Part shown: positions 18,202 to 25,748 of the stretch, in pieces
How the letters are laid out: each line of letters starts with the position of its first letter
Numbering within the stretch: the first letter of the stretch is position 1
Source: Bacteroidaceae bacterium
GTDB lineage: Bacteria; Bacteroidota; Bacteroidia; Bacteroidales; Bacteroidaceae
DNA length: 44,154 nucleotides
Reading direction: 5' to 3'
NCBI GenBank assembly: GCA_017534815.1
Contig: JAFXVS010000063.1
Location: forward strand, 1 to 44,154
The notes under the pieces: generated by a model
Database searches by the model: none
The model's input: only the letters and a program-made list of their open reading frames with translations
Told to the model about the DNA's origin: nothing
Program-made: the position numbers and the translations under genes

Positions 18202-18231
18202 CAAAGGTAAGAAAAACAAACCTAATACAAA
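18202..18231 (-). promoter_or_regulatory. Promoter of the patatin gene
   Basis: On the minus strand, TTTG (18228-18231), 18 bases, then TACCTTTG (18202-18209) match the Bacteroidetes consensus. Confidence 0.65.
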
Positions 18232-18360
18232 AGTTTTTTATTTTTTTCTTTGTTTTTTTCTTCCTCCTTTTCTTCGAAGGGAGGAAACTTCCACCGATTT
18301 ATTCGCTAACAATCAGCACGTTGCAAAAGGTTTAAATCACCTTCCCTATATCTGTTATAG

Positions 18361-18387
18361 GAAATCCCCTACCATTTGGGGATTTTC
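18361..18387. promoter_or_regulatory. Inverted repeat, possible operator
   Basis: GAAATCCCC and GGGGATTTTC flank an 8-base centre (TACCATTT). The palindrome ends about 3 bases before the -33 element TTTG, where an activator or repressor could bind. A further half-site-like AAACCCC lies in the promoter spacer. The binding protein is unknown. Confidence 0.4.
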
Positions 18388-18389
18388 AG

Positions 18390-18421
18390 TTTGAAACCCC
18401 TGTCAAAAGTCCGTAACTTTG
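18390..18421 (+). promoter_or_regulatory. Promoter of the GIN-like gene
   Basis: TTTG at 18390-18393, 20 bases, then TAACTTTG at 18414-18421. The predicted leader of about 140 bases contains two heptamer arrays. Confidence 0.6.
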
Positions 18422-18438
18422 CATCGTCAACAAAAAAA

Positions 18439-18466
18439 GGTTATAGGTTATAGGTTATAGGTTAAA
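18439..18466. repeat. Heptamer array GGTTATA x4
   Basis: Three exact GGTTATA units and one GGTTAAA lie head to tail in the predicted leader of the gene at 18567. The same unit occurs at 4546-4566. Confidence 0.75.
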
Positions 18467-18498
18467 GACCACTCGACATGCATCGCGTCAGCCTTTCT

Positions 18499-18526
18499 CT
18501 AAACTCTAAACCCTAAACTCTAAACT
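18499..18526. repeat. Heptamer array CTAAACY x4
   Basis: Units CTAAACT, CTAAACC, CTAAACT and CTAAACT lie head to tail. They resemble telomere-type heptamers but are internal here. Confidence 0.75.
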
Positions 18527-18566
18527 TTACAAGACAATAATTAATAACAAATAAAACAAAACAATT

Positions 18567-18938
18567 ATGAAAAAGTTTATCACCCTCGCTCTCGTAGCAA
18601 TCATCGCCATCAGTGCAAGTGCAAAGAAGGTTAACACCGCAGTGTTCAACTCAGTAAAGGTCAACGCACCCGTTCACCTGGTCATCGTCCCCAGCAGAGA
18701 ATACTCCGTGAACGTCACCTCTCGCGAGGCAGGCCTCTCCTCCGCCATCTCCTGGAGCATCAAGGACGGTGTGCTCAACATCTCAGCCCGCGACCTCGAG
18801 GCACTCGAGCAGGCAGACGGTCCAGTGGATGTCATCGTATCAGCCCCACGTGGTGTTGACTATCAGATTGGTCAAGACATGCAAGAAACATCCAGCAGCA
18901 AAAAACGTGCCCCGATGTTTAGACGCCATCGCCGCTAA
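18567..18938 (+). CDS. Small secreted protein, GIN/DUF2807-like start
   Basis: This 123-residue protein has a signal peptide (residues 1 to about 19, cut after ASA) and a basic tail ending RRHRR. Residues about 24-60 (FNSVKVNAPVHLVIVPS and what follows) resemble the first strands of the GIN/DUF2807 'head' domain, a right-handed beta structure found in secreted Bacteroidetes proteins. That domain is usually about 180 residues or more, so this is either a short relative or a truncated one. A strongly basic segment after residue 105 is unusual. A dedicated promoter with an upstream palindrome suggests it is specifically regulated. The family link is a visual impression and needs a profile search. 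Confidence 0.6.
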   Translation: MKKFITLALVAIIAISASAKKVNTAVFNSVKVNAPVHLVIVPSREYSVNVTSREAGLSSAISWSIKDGVLNISARDLEALEQADGPVDVIVSAPRGVDYQIGQDMQETSSSKKRAPMFRRHRR

Positions 18939-18974
18939 ACAACCCATACATCACACTTATTCATAAAAACGAAA

Positions 18975-19006
18975 AAGCCCGTGCAATGATGACGTTGCAT
19001 GGGCTT
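18975..19006 (-). terminator. Hairpin with T-tract on the minus strand
   Basis: AAGCCCGTGCAA at 18975-18986 pairs with TTGCATGGGCTT at 18995-19006 (12 base pairs, one wobble). On the minus strand the stem is followed by TTTTTCGTTTTT, an intrinsic terminator. On the plus strand no T-tract follows, so it may end the gene at 18567 poorly or not at all. No obvious minus-strand gene feeds into it. Confidence 0.6.
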
Positions 19007-19011
19007 AAAAT

Positions 19012-19068
19012 GATACGGCGTTTCGTGCCCCTTGATACGGCGTATTGTTGCCCACGAAACGGCGTATC
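19012..19068. repeat. 16-base inverted repeat with internal third copy
   Basis: GATACGGCGTTTCGTG at 19012-19027 and CACGAAACGGCGTATC at 19053-19068 are inverted copies (15 of 16 pairing). A third GATACGGCGT core lies in the loop at 19034-19043. It directly follows the hairpin at 18975-19006. Confidence 0.7.
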
Positions 19069-19599
19069 GTCCAAAGCCGTCTGCTGGAGGGTGAAGGTGC
19101 CTACCTTGCCTCCCTCCCGCTCCGACCGGATATAAGACAATTTTTTTCAGCAAGGCACCCCAAACGAGCCTTAAAAGACATAAGAAAATGGTACTTGGAG
19201 CCGTTTTTCTGGACGATTTTGATTCAGTTTTTTGTCGATTTTGAGCGGATGCGACCAAGAAAAAGAAGGGGGCTCAATGCTTATTTATGATAGCCAAATG
19301 TCTTTTTTCTGATAGACTTGACGTCGTAATTTGTGCCGTCAAATTTGTATTCGTCTGATTGTCAGCTATTTTTAATAAAGTGTAAAAGTGTGTCAACCAA
19401 TCCAGTACTAAGACAATGTGATGTGCTCGAAAAAAATCAAAAAAACACAAATTATTTTTTGCCAAAACATTCGTAAACCGCAATGTGGATGTCGTAAATT
19501 TGCGCTGCATTTGAGATGCATCGCGAGTGAAGGCTGCGGCTCAGCATAGCTCGAGCGAGCTCGGCTCTGCGTTCACCTTGCAACTTCAGTTACAGCGTC

Positions 19600-19652
19600 A
19601 ATCGATGGAGCAGCGAGAGCCATCAGGCTAGCATGAATGGCCGAGTCGTGAC
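19600..19652 (+). repeat. 53-base palindromic element, intergenic copy
   Basis: This stretch matches 46 of 53 bases of 20391-20443 (read on the opposite strand), which lies inside recG. Six of the seven differences fall in the central 10 bases, and both copies keep a central palindrome (GCTAGC here, AAAC/GTTT there) within a GCCAT/ATGGC stem. Confidence 0.75.
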
Positions 19653-19754
19653 AAAGAAAGACGCAGTCAACTCCAAGGAGAAAACTTGCAGCCCTTAATG
19701 GTCACAAAATTTTCCCTTAGGAGACACAAAAAACTAACTAACACATCATCCATT

Positions 19755-21986
19755 TTAACTGATTGCGCCCCAGTTGATGTTGCTCTTGCGGAGTTCGCGG
19801 AGGTGGCGCCAGAGGATGTCGTTCTGGGGGTTGTGTTCTTCGGGGTCGGAGGTAATGACGGATTGGGCGGTGTCGCGGGCAAGGTTGAGGATTTGACCAT
19901 CACGGGCGAGATTGGCGATTTTGAGGTCGAACGCCATGCCGGATTGCTGGGTGCCTTCGAGGTCGCCAGGACCACGCAGTTTGAGGTCTTCCTCGGCTAT
20001 CTCGAAACCGTCAGTGGTATCGACCATCACCTGAATGCGCTTACGAGTGGTCTCACCTATCTCGAACTTGGTGACGAGAACGCAGTAGCTCTGGTCGGCA
20101 CCACGCCCTACCCTGCCTCGCAACTGATGAAGTTGGCTGAGTCCGAAGCGCTCGGCATTCTCGATGATCATGACGGAGGCATTGGGCACGTTCACACCCA
20201 CCTCGATGACGGTGGTGGAGACGAGGATGTGGGTCTCGTGGTTGGCGAACCGCTGCATCTCAGCATCCTTGTCAGCTGATTTCATTTTGCCATGCACCTT
20301 GCCGACTTTGTGGTTGGGAAAGGCTCGTTGAATCTCCTCAAAACCTGCTTCCAAGTCTTTCAAGTCCATCTTTTGGCTCCGCCTTCCTCCGTCACGACTC
20401 GGCCATTCAAACCTGTTTGATGGCTCTCGCTGCTCCGTCGATTCGGTCTCCTGAATGAGGGGATAAACGATGTAGATTTGACGTCCGAGGTCGAGTTCAC
20501 GATTCATCAGTTCGTAGATGCGCTGACGATGGGCATCGAACATGTGGACGGTGCGGATGGGTTTACGACCTGGGGGCAGTTCGTCGATGACGGACACGTC
20601 GAGGTCGCCATAGAGGGTCATCGCCAAAGTGCGTGGGATGGGGGTTGCCGTCATCACAAGGACATGAGGCGGCACTGCGTTCTTCATCCAGAGTTTGGCT
20701 CGTTGCGCCACTCCAAAACGGTGCTGCTCGTCGATGACTACAAGTCCTAACTTGTTGAACATCACATTGTCTTCTATCACGGCATGGGTGCCCACAAGGA
20801 TGTGGATATCGCCCCTCACAAGTCCTTCGAGCACAGCGGTCCGCTTCTTGCCCTTCACGGTGCCTGTGAGCAGTTCGACACGCACAGGGAGGTCGCCCAA
20901 GAAGTCACGCAGGGTGGCGAGGTGCTGCTCTGCAAGGATTTCCGTAGGAGCCATGATGCAGGCCTGACAGCCGTTGTCGATGGCAATGAGTGCCACCATG
21001 AGTGCCACGAGGGTCTTGCCGCTGCCCACATCGCCCTGAAGGAGTCGGTTCATCTGCCGACCTGACTTCATGTCGGCTCGTATTTCACGGATGACCCGCT
21101 TCTGTGCCTCTGTAAGTTGGAAGGGCAGGTGGTTGTAGAAGAAGCCGTTGAAGTGGTCGCCAATGGTATTGAAGATGAGTCCTTTGTAGCGCAGTTGACG
21201 GTCTTTCACGTAGCGCAGGATGTTGAGCTGGACGTAGAAGAGTTCCTCGAACTTCAGTCGCAACTGGGCATGTCGCAGGACTTCGGGCGAACTGGGATAG
21301 TGGATGTTGCGCACAGCCTCATCGTAGGACATGAGATGGTGCTGCTGCACGATGTAGGGGGGAAGCGTCTCTGCCAAGGGCTCCTTGAGCAACTTGAACA
21401 TGTTGGCAGTCAATTTCGCTATCGCTGCAGAATTGAGTCCGCTCCGCTTCATCTTCTCAGAAGTGTTGTAGGAAGGTTTGAAGTTGAGAGATGAGAGGTT
21501 AGAGTTGAGAGTCGAGAGTTGAGCATCGTCTTCAAAGAGGTTGCCTGTGGTACGTGCCTGTTCCCTCAGTTCCTCAGGAGCGTTCTCAACTTCTGGGTGG
21601 GCAATCTGGATGTGTCCATTGAAGACGGTGGGTTTGCCAAAGACGAGGTAGGGTTTGCGGCAGTCGTAGTTCTTGGCGGCATACTTGATACCCTGAAACC
21701 ACACGAGGTCGATGCTGCCCGTCCCATCGGAGAAATGGGCGATGAGACGCTTGGCACGTCCCTCGCCCACTGTATCGAAAGAGAAGATCTGTCCGCAGAG
21801 CTGCACGTATGGCATGCTTCCATCTATCTCACGTATCTGATAGATGCGGCTGCGGTCCACATACTTGTAAGGATAATATCCCAGCAAGTCGCCCACGGTC
21901 TTGATGCCGAGTTCGTTGGCGAACAGGAGGGCTCGATTAGGCCCCACTCCCTGCAGATACTTGATATCCTGACTCAGTATGTTCAA
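19755..21986 (-). CDS. recG: ATP-dependent DNA helicase RecG with repeat insertions
   Basis: RecG remodels stalled replication forks and Holliday junctions. The 743-residue protein has an N-terminal OB/wedge domain, Walker A GDVGSGKT, the DEQHRFG box, MTATPIPRT, and the C-terminal helicase motifs (VGVNVPNA and QLRGRVGRG). The family is usually about 700 residues in Bacteroidetes. Two in-frame additions explain the excess: a 14-residue Ser/Leu/Asn tract written by six 7-base DNA repeats (21482-21523), and about 23 residues at 20370-20450 that include a 53-base repeat element. Both fall at loop or linker positions, so activity may be kept. The frame's start is TTG at 21986; ATGs just upstream are out of frame and meet a TGA overlapping the TTG. 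The gene lies 12 bases after the GH30 gene and is probably co-transcribed with it. Confidence 0.93.
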   Translation of the reverse strand: MNILSQDIKYLQGVGPNRALLFANELGIKTVGDLLGYYPYKYVDRSRIYQIREIDGSMPYVQLCGQIFSFDTVGEGRAKRLIAHFSDGTGSIDLVWFQGIKYAAKNYDCRKPYLVFGKPTVFNGHIQIAHPEVENAPEELREQARTTGNLFEDDAQLSTLNSNLSSLNFKPSYNTSEKMKRSGLNSAAIAKLTANMFKLLKEPLAETLPPYIVQQHHLMSYDEAVRNIHYPSSPEVLRHAQLRLKFEELFYVQLNILRYVKDRQLRYKGLIFNTIGDHFNGFFYNHLPFQLTEAQKRVIREIRADMKSGRQMNRLLQGDVGSGKTLVALMVALIAIDNGCQACIMAPTEILAEQHLATLRDFLGDLPVRVELLTGTVKGKKRTAVLEGLVRGDIHILVGTHAVIEDNVMFNKLGLVVIDEQHRFGVAQRAKLWMKNAVPPHVLVMTATPIPRTLAMTLYGDLDVSVIDELPPGRKPIRTVHMFDAHRQRIYELMNRELDLGRQIYIVYPLIQETESTEQREPSNRFEWPSRDGGRRSQKMDLKDLEAGFEEIQRAFPNHKVGKVHGKMKSADKDAEMQRFANHETHILVSTTVIEVGVNVPNASVMIIENAERFGLSQLHQLRGRVGRGADQSYCVLVTKFEIGETTRKRIQVMVDTTDGFEIAEEDLKLRGPGDLEGTQQSGMAFDLKIANLARDGQILNLARDTAQSVITSDPEEHNPQNDILWRHLRELRKSNINWGAIS
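20391..20443 (-). repeat. 53-base palindromic element inside recG
   Basis: In the recG frame this element codes for the stretch from about TEST- through -PSRD. It sits in a surface loop of the second helicase lobe between YPLIQE and MDLKDLE. Its partner copy is at 19600-19652. Confidence 0.75.
21482..21523 (-). repeat. Six heptamers inside recG
   Basis: Six 7-base units on the coding strand (CTCAACT, CTCGACT, CTCAACT, CTAACCT, CTCATCT, CTCAACT) total 42 bases, or 14 codons, so the frame is kept. They resemble the intergenic heptamer arrays elsewhere in the window. Confidence 0.75.
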
Positions 21987-21998
21987 TGCATCATTTCA

Positions 21999-23564
21999 CT
22001 AATTACGGATGAAAACCTTTCTGGATGTTCCGTCAGCGAATTTCTCCACACAAAGACCGGTCGGGGTTTCCATAGGACGTCCCTGCAAATCATAAAAGGT
22101 AGAAGGGATTTCTTCCTCTGGCTCCTCCACATCTTCGATGGCGGTAGCCTCCTGATCAACCATGAAGATATAGGTGTTCACACTCTTGGCTGGCATGCTG
22201 ACCGGCACTTCCATCACGGAACCCTCAAGGGCGAGATCTGTTTTCTGGCAGAGGTCGGCCTTATCATTGCTCGTCGAGAGCCAATGAGTGCAGCTCTTCA
22301 CGTAGGAGGGCAGTTTGATGGTGAGATTATCGTTATAATCCGTGGAATTGATGGTCATCACAATGATGGAGTCACCCTTGACGTAAGCAGTCAACTGACG
22401 AGTTGCACCAGTCTTGGCGATAAAAGCTGATGAAATCGTTCCTGCGCTTGTCGTCACCCTGGCGTTCACACGAGTGGAACCAGTAACATTCTTGGAGAAG
22501 TGCGACATGATGTAGGCACGAGGCAAGAGCCTGTTCTTCACGTCATCAGACCCATACACATAATTACCGTTATTATCTTTCTCACCAGTACCCACAAATG
22601 CCCAATGGGCACGCATATACCAATAGATATAGCCTGTGCAACCAGCCTGCATACATTCGTTCAACTCACGGGCAAACTCCAATTGTTCATTCCAATTTGG
22701 CAAGCGCCCTTTAATATTGTCTGATACAGAGTGCTCCGTCATCCAAATCTCCTTGCCATACTGGTTGGCCTTAACAGCAGCTTTCTTCATATAATCCAAT
22801 GGGGCGTGACCATAGAGGTGACCTGCCACAATATCAATTTGCTCACGTGCATCAGGGTCATCCATCAAAGCATCTGAATAATTGGCGGTGAAGCCCAAGG
22901 GTTCGGCACTAATCAGGCGCACATTATACGTTTCTCTATCGAGCAAATGTGCGTAGTTCTTCACCAATTCGACCTGTTCCTCAGGCGAATAGAGACAGCC
23001 AGAGTAGTTCACCCACCAGTCGGGCTCATTCTGAATGGACACAGCATAGACATCGAGATCTTTCGACTTCATATACTTCAGGTAAGAATTGAGCCAAGGG
23101 AAGAGATCCTTATAATGCTCTTTACTCAGTTTGCCACGCACATTTTTAGGATCGTCATCTTTATCGGGGTTCGCTTTTCCTCCTGAAGCCGAACCGTTAG
23201 TCTTATAATCACCTGGGGGTGACCAAGGTGTACCAAAGAGAATGCCGCCACGTTGCTTGACAATCTTGGCAGATGGCACGCAACCATACCAGTCGTAGTC
23301 GCCCCAGCCATCAGCATTTTCTATGAAATTAGGAGATATCTCCATACGCATAATGTTCAGGCCGATTTTTGACACATCGCCATAAAGCAACTTGACAGGA
23401 CTCGTGTCTGTGCCATAAGGCTTCATAGCACCATCACAACAGGCAGCGCCAAAGCCTATAATGGTCTGATACTGTGTAGTAGGCCGCACTTCGACAATGA
23501 AGTTACCAGCCTCGATGGCCATTGCAGCCATCAGCGCGAAAAAAGATGTAAAAAATTTCTTCAT
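21999..23564 (-). CDS. GH30 glycosidase, xylanase-like (GH30_8 type)
   Basis: This 521-residue secreted enzyme starts at the ATG at 23564 (signal peptide MKKFFTSFFALMAAMAIEAG). A TIM-barrel plus side beta-domain is indicated by GFGAACCDGA, the acid/base Glu180 in QNEPD, HLYG, and the nucleophile Glu277 in WMTEHS. A YWYMRAHW segment resembles the Arg site that binds methyl-glucuronic acid in GH30_8 glucuronoxylanases. It therefore probably cuts xylan main chains, although other GH30 specificities cannot be excluded. The last ~30 residues (FYDLQGRPMETPTG, ending VFIRN) look like a T9SS-type sorting tail, so it may be surface-attached or released. The gene follows a terminator and its own -7 element and is followed 12 bases later by recG. 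Confidence 0.85.
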   Translation of the reverse strand: MKKFFTSFFALMAAMAIEAGNFIVEVRPTTQYQTIIGFGAACCDGAMKPYGTDTSPVKLLYGDVSKIGLNIMRMEISPNFIENADGWGDYDWYGCVPSAKIVKQRGGILFGTPWSPPGDYKTNGSASGGKANPDKDDDPKNVRGKLSKEHYKDLFPWLNSYLKYMKSKDLDVYAVSIQNEPDWWVNYSGCLYSPEEQVELVKNYAHLLDRETYNVRLISAEPLGFTANYSDALMDDPDAREQIDIVAGHLYGHAPLDYMKKAAVKANQYGKEIWMTEHSVSDNIKGRLPNWNEQLEFARELNECMQAGCTGYIYWYMRAHWAFVGTGEKDNNGNYVYGSDDVKNRLLPRAYIMSHFSKNVTGSTRVNARVTTSAGTISSAFIAKTGATRQLTAYVKGDSIIVMTINSTDYNDNLTIKLPSYVKSCTHWLSTSNDKADLCQKTDLALEGSVMEVPVSMPAKSVNTYIFMVDQEATAIEDVEEPEEEIPSTFYDLQGRPMETPTGLCVEKFADGTSRKVFIRN

Positions 23565-23592
23565 CGATGGAAAAGATTTTTGAATTCGGCGG

Positions 23593-23600
23593 CAAAGATA
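23593..23600 (-). promoter_or_regulatory. -7 element of the GH30 gene
   Basis: TATCTTTG on the minus strand, 29 bases before the ATG, immediately after the terminator of the preceding GH97 gene. The -33 element is not clear. Confidence 0.5.
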
Positions 23601-23601
23601 C

Positions 23602-23630
23602 AAAAAAAGTGAGAATATGACATTCTCACT
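23602..23630 (-). terminator. Terminator after the GH97 gene
   Basis: AGTGAGAAT and ATTCTCACT form a 9-base stem with a 5-base loop. On the minus strand it is followed by seven Ts (23602-23608). Confidence 0.75.
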
Positions 23631-23663
23631 TGCTATTTTTTTGTATATTAGGGCATAAAATCC

Positions 23664-25685
23664 TTATTTCACCATCACAAAACCACCTTGATCAACCATC
23701 GTGACGGTGACAGCCTTGGGGTTGCTGATTTTCAAGACAGACTTCTGAGGTTCACGGTCTTTGAGGTTGTCGCTGTAAAGAGTTGCCTGATCACCCTTTG
23801 CCAACATGGGAAGATTGAGCTTCAATGTCAGCGGAGCACCAGTGGCATTGTTGCCGGCGATGTACCAAGTGTCACCATGACGGCGAGCGAGAACGCAGTA
23901 TTTGCCTGGGTAGCCATCGATGAAGACCGTCTCGTCCCAAGTGGTGGGCACTTCACGCAGGAAGTCCATGCTGATGGCTGGGGCAGGTGCGCCTGGTTCG
24001 TTGGGTTGCAAATTCTTCGTCGCCTCTGTTGGAAGATTCTCAGGCGTAATGGCGAAGTTCTGGATGGGGTTCTGGAAAAGGATGCAAGTAGCAAGTTCGT
24101 GACAGTCAGACGTCTTGCGTGTATTACCACCTCTATTGCCCTTGCGGATGTGACGGTTCATGAAGCAGCCACCAAATTCCATACAGCCGATGGCGTTGCG
24201 GATGAAAGGATGCGTAGCAGCATCCTTAGCCTCCTTGTCGGCGGCACCCTGACTGAAATAGATGTTCTCTGAAGCCAAAACTGCCTCGCTGCCCACATAG
24301 TTGGGGTACATACGTTCCCAACCACGAGGAATAGTACACCCGTGGAAGATGACCATGATGTGATGATCGTCAGCATCAGAAAGGATTTCCTCATAGTGAC
24401 GCATCGTCTCTTGTTTGTCGCCACCAAAGAAATCGACCTTGATACCCTTCACGCCGATGAGGTTCATCCAACGCATGTATTGCTTACGCTTGATGGGGTC
24501 AGACATGATATTAATAGGGCCCTGCTCAATGTCGTTCCACCAACCACTGGAGCTATACCACAAGAACACATCAACACCTTGACCCTGAGCGTATCTCACC
24601 AATTGTTCCATCTTCTCACGACCGATGTTTGTGTCCCACCAGTTGTCGATGAGCACATACTTGAAGCCCATCGCCTTAGAAAGCTGGATGTACTTCACTT
24701 GGTCGTCGTAATTGATGGAGTTGTCCTGCCAGACAATCCAACTCCAAGTTCCCTTTCCAAATTCATAATGATGGGGGGTATCGTAACGCGGCTCCACATA
24801 GTTCCAGGGGATAGTCGTTTCCACAATAGGCTTCAGCGAGGTGCCCACCGTGATAGTACGCCAAGGGGTCACGCCAGGCAACGCAAAAGCAGGCTCGACG
24901 GTACCGTTGCCGTTGTTCTCCTCTGGCATCGGGAACTCAAGCGTGTAGAGCCCGTCACCCTTCATGTCGGAAAGACGAGAAGCGCAGTAACGGGAATCGA
25001 CACCTGTCTCAGAGATGAGCGCCCAAGCGTCCTTGTCGTTCTTGTAAGCAGCCTTCACGTGGAAGAGGCAGGGGAACGTGTATCCGTGTCCGTACTGGCT
25101 GCGCTTGTTCATCGGTTCGTCGTAGCCATAACCCTCCTCATAACTGGGTTTCGTGCCCTTCCAACCAATCATAGCATCAGATTGTGGCGTGAGGAACGTG
25201 GTTGTCTGGCTGGGGAAATCAAAGCCCGTCGCCTCCTTCATGATACGGATGGAAAACTTCTTCTCGTTGCGACGACTTGGATGATTGGGAACAGCGTAAC
25301 GGAACGCCACATCGTTATTGCTGACACGAAAATCGACATCATAAGGATTGCCCTGCGCATTCTTCAAGGTCACCACCAACTGGTTGGCCTGTACGTGCAC
25401 TTGACTGAACTTTGAACGCGACATCTCGTAGTCGAATTCCAAGACATTCTCCTTTTTGCTGTCGAAGGTGATGCCCTGCGTGAAGTCGCCGTTGTCGGCC
25501 ACAAAGCCAAGAGGGCTTTCGTCCAGCATCTGCTTGCCGTCGTAAAATACTTCATAGACGGGCTTGCCGCCTTTGACATCCACATTCACTTTCAGGCGAC
25601 CATCAGGACTCGCCACACTTGCCACCTGCGCCGACATGCTCAATGATGCCAGCATTGTGGTCAAAAACAAGATTCTTTTCTTCAT
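23664..25685 (-). CDS. GH97 glycosidase, probable retaining alpha-galactosidase type
   Basis: This 673-residue secreted enzyme has a signal peptide (cut near SMSA-QVA) and starts at an ATG. It shows the GH97 order: N-terminal beta-sandwich, TIM barrel with WDTNIGREKM, KGIKVDFFGGD, and PNYVGSEAVLASEN, then a C-terminal sheet. GH97 contains inverting alpha-glucosidases (SusB type, calcium-dependent Glu bases) and retaining alpha-galactosidases with an Asp nucleophile in the barrel. Here Asp418 in KVDFF falls where the retaining group has its nucleophile, and Glu467 is a candidate acid/base; on that basis I favour alpha-galactosidase. It lies downstream of the DHH gene with no clear promoter between them, and a terminator follows. 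The family call is firm, the substrate call moderate. Confidence 0.87.
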   Translation of the reverse strand: MKKRILFLTTMLASLSMSAQVASVASPDGRLKVNVDVKGGKPVYEVFYDGKQMLDESPLGFVADNGDFTQGITFDSKKENVLEFDYEMSRSKFSQVHVQANQLVVTLKNAQGNPYDVDFRVSNNDVAFRYAVPNHPSRRNEKKFSIRIMKEATGFDFPSQTTTFLTPQSDAMIGWKGTKPSYEEGYGYDEPMNKRSQYGHGYTFPCLFHVKAAYKNDKDAWALISETGVDSRYCASRLSDMKGDGLYTLEFPMPEENNGNGTVEPAFALPGVTPWRTITVGTSLKPIVETTIPWNYVEPRYDTPHHYEFGKGTWSWIVWQDNSINYDDQVKYIQLSKAMGFKYVLIDNWWDTNIGREKMEQLVRYAQGQGVDVFLWYSSSGWWNDIEQGPINIMSDPIKRKQYMRWMNLIGVKGIKVDFFGGDKQETMRHYEEILSDADDHHIMVIFHGCTIPRGWERMYPNYVGSEAVLASENIYFSQGAADKEAKDAATHPFIRNAIGCMEFGGCFMNRHIRKGNRGGNTRKTSDCHELATCILFQNPIQNFAITPENLPTEATKNLQPNEPGAPAPAISMDFLREVPTTWDETVFIDGYPGKYCVLARRHGDTWYIAGNNATGAPLTLKLNLPMLAKGDQATLYSDNLKDREPQKSVLKISNPKAVTVTMVDQGGFVMVK

Positions 25686-25692
25686 ATTTTTG

Positions 25693-25748
25693 GATTGAGA
25701 GTTTAAAGTTTAGAGTTTAGGGTTGAGAGCTTAAGGGTTAGGGCTTAG
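25693..25748. repeat. Eight degenerate heptamers between the DHH and GH97 genes
   Basis: Units GATTGAG, AGTTTAA, AGTTTAG, AGTTTAG, GGTTGAG, AGCTTAA, GGGTTAG and GGCTTAG follow one another without gaps. The stop codon of the DHH gene (25738-25740) and its last codons lie inside this array. Confidence 0.75.

Larger units (their letters stand above)
18232..18566. other. Intergenic region with hairpins, promoter and repeats
   Basis: Between the patatin promoter and the gene at 18567 there is no coding frame of note. A TTCCTCC/GGAGGAA hairpin sits near 18262-18287. An inverted repeat (GAAATCCCC / GGGGATTTTC) lies at about 18361-18387, just upstream of a promoter at 18390-18421. Two heptamer arrays lie in the predicted leader at 18439-18466 and 18499-18526. 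Confidence 0.6.
18939..19754. other. 800-base gene-free region full of inverted repeats
   Basis: No convincing protein gene is present; the 107-residue frame at 18935-19258 on the minus strand runs through a terminator hairpin and a large inverted repeat and looks accidental. Contents in order: a terminator-like hairpin at 18975-19006; a 16-base inverted repeat at 19012-19068; an AT-rich stretch to 19490; a -7-like TAAATTTG at 19495-19502; a series of palindromes at 19505-19570; and a 53-base element at 19600-19652 whose other copy lies inside recG. The second half could encode a structured RNA of roughly 200 bases. Confidence 0.55.

Noticed and set aside
18499-18526. Telomere
   Set aside because: The heptamers are internal, few, and also occur in recG and at gene ends.
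18935-19258. 107-residue minus-strand protein
   Set aside because: It runs through a 12-base hairpin and an inverted repeat and has no recognisable domain.
19755-21986. recG as a pseudogene
   Set aside because: The repeat insertions keep the frame, and all helicase motifs are present.
21519-22430. 303-residue plus-strand frame
   Set aside because: It spans the ends of recG and GH30 in antisense and has no start context or motif.
24342-25415. 357-residue plus-strand frame
   Set aside because: Antisense to the GH97 gene; composition is that of a mirror frame.
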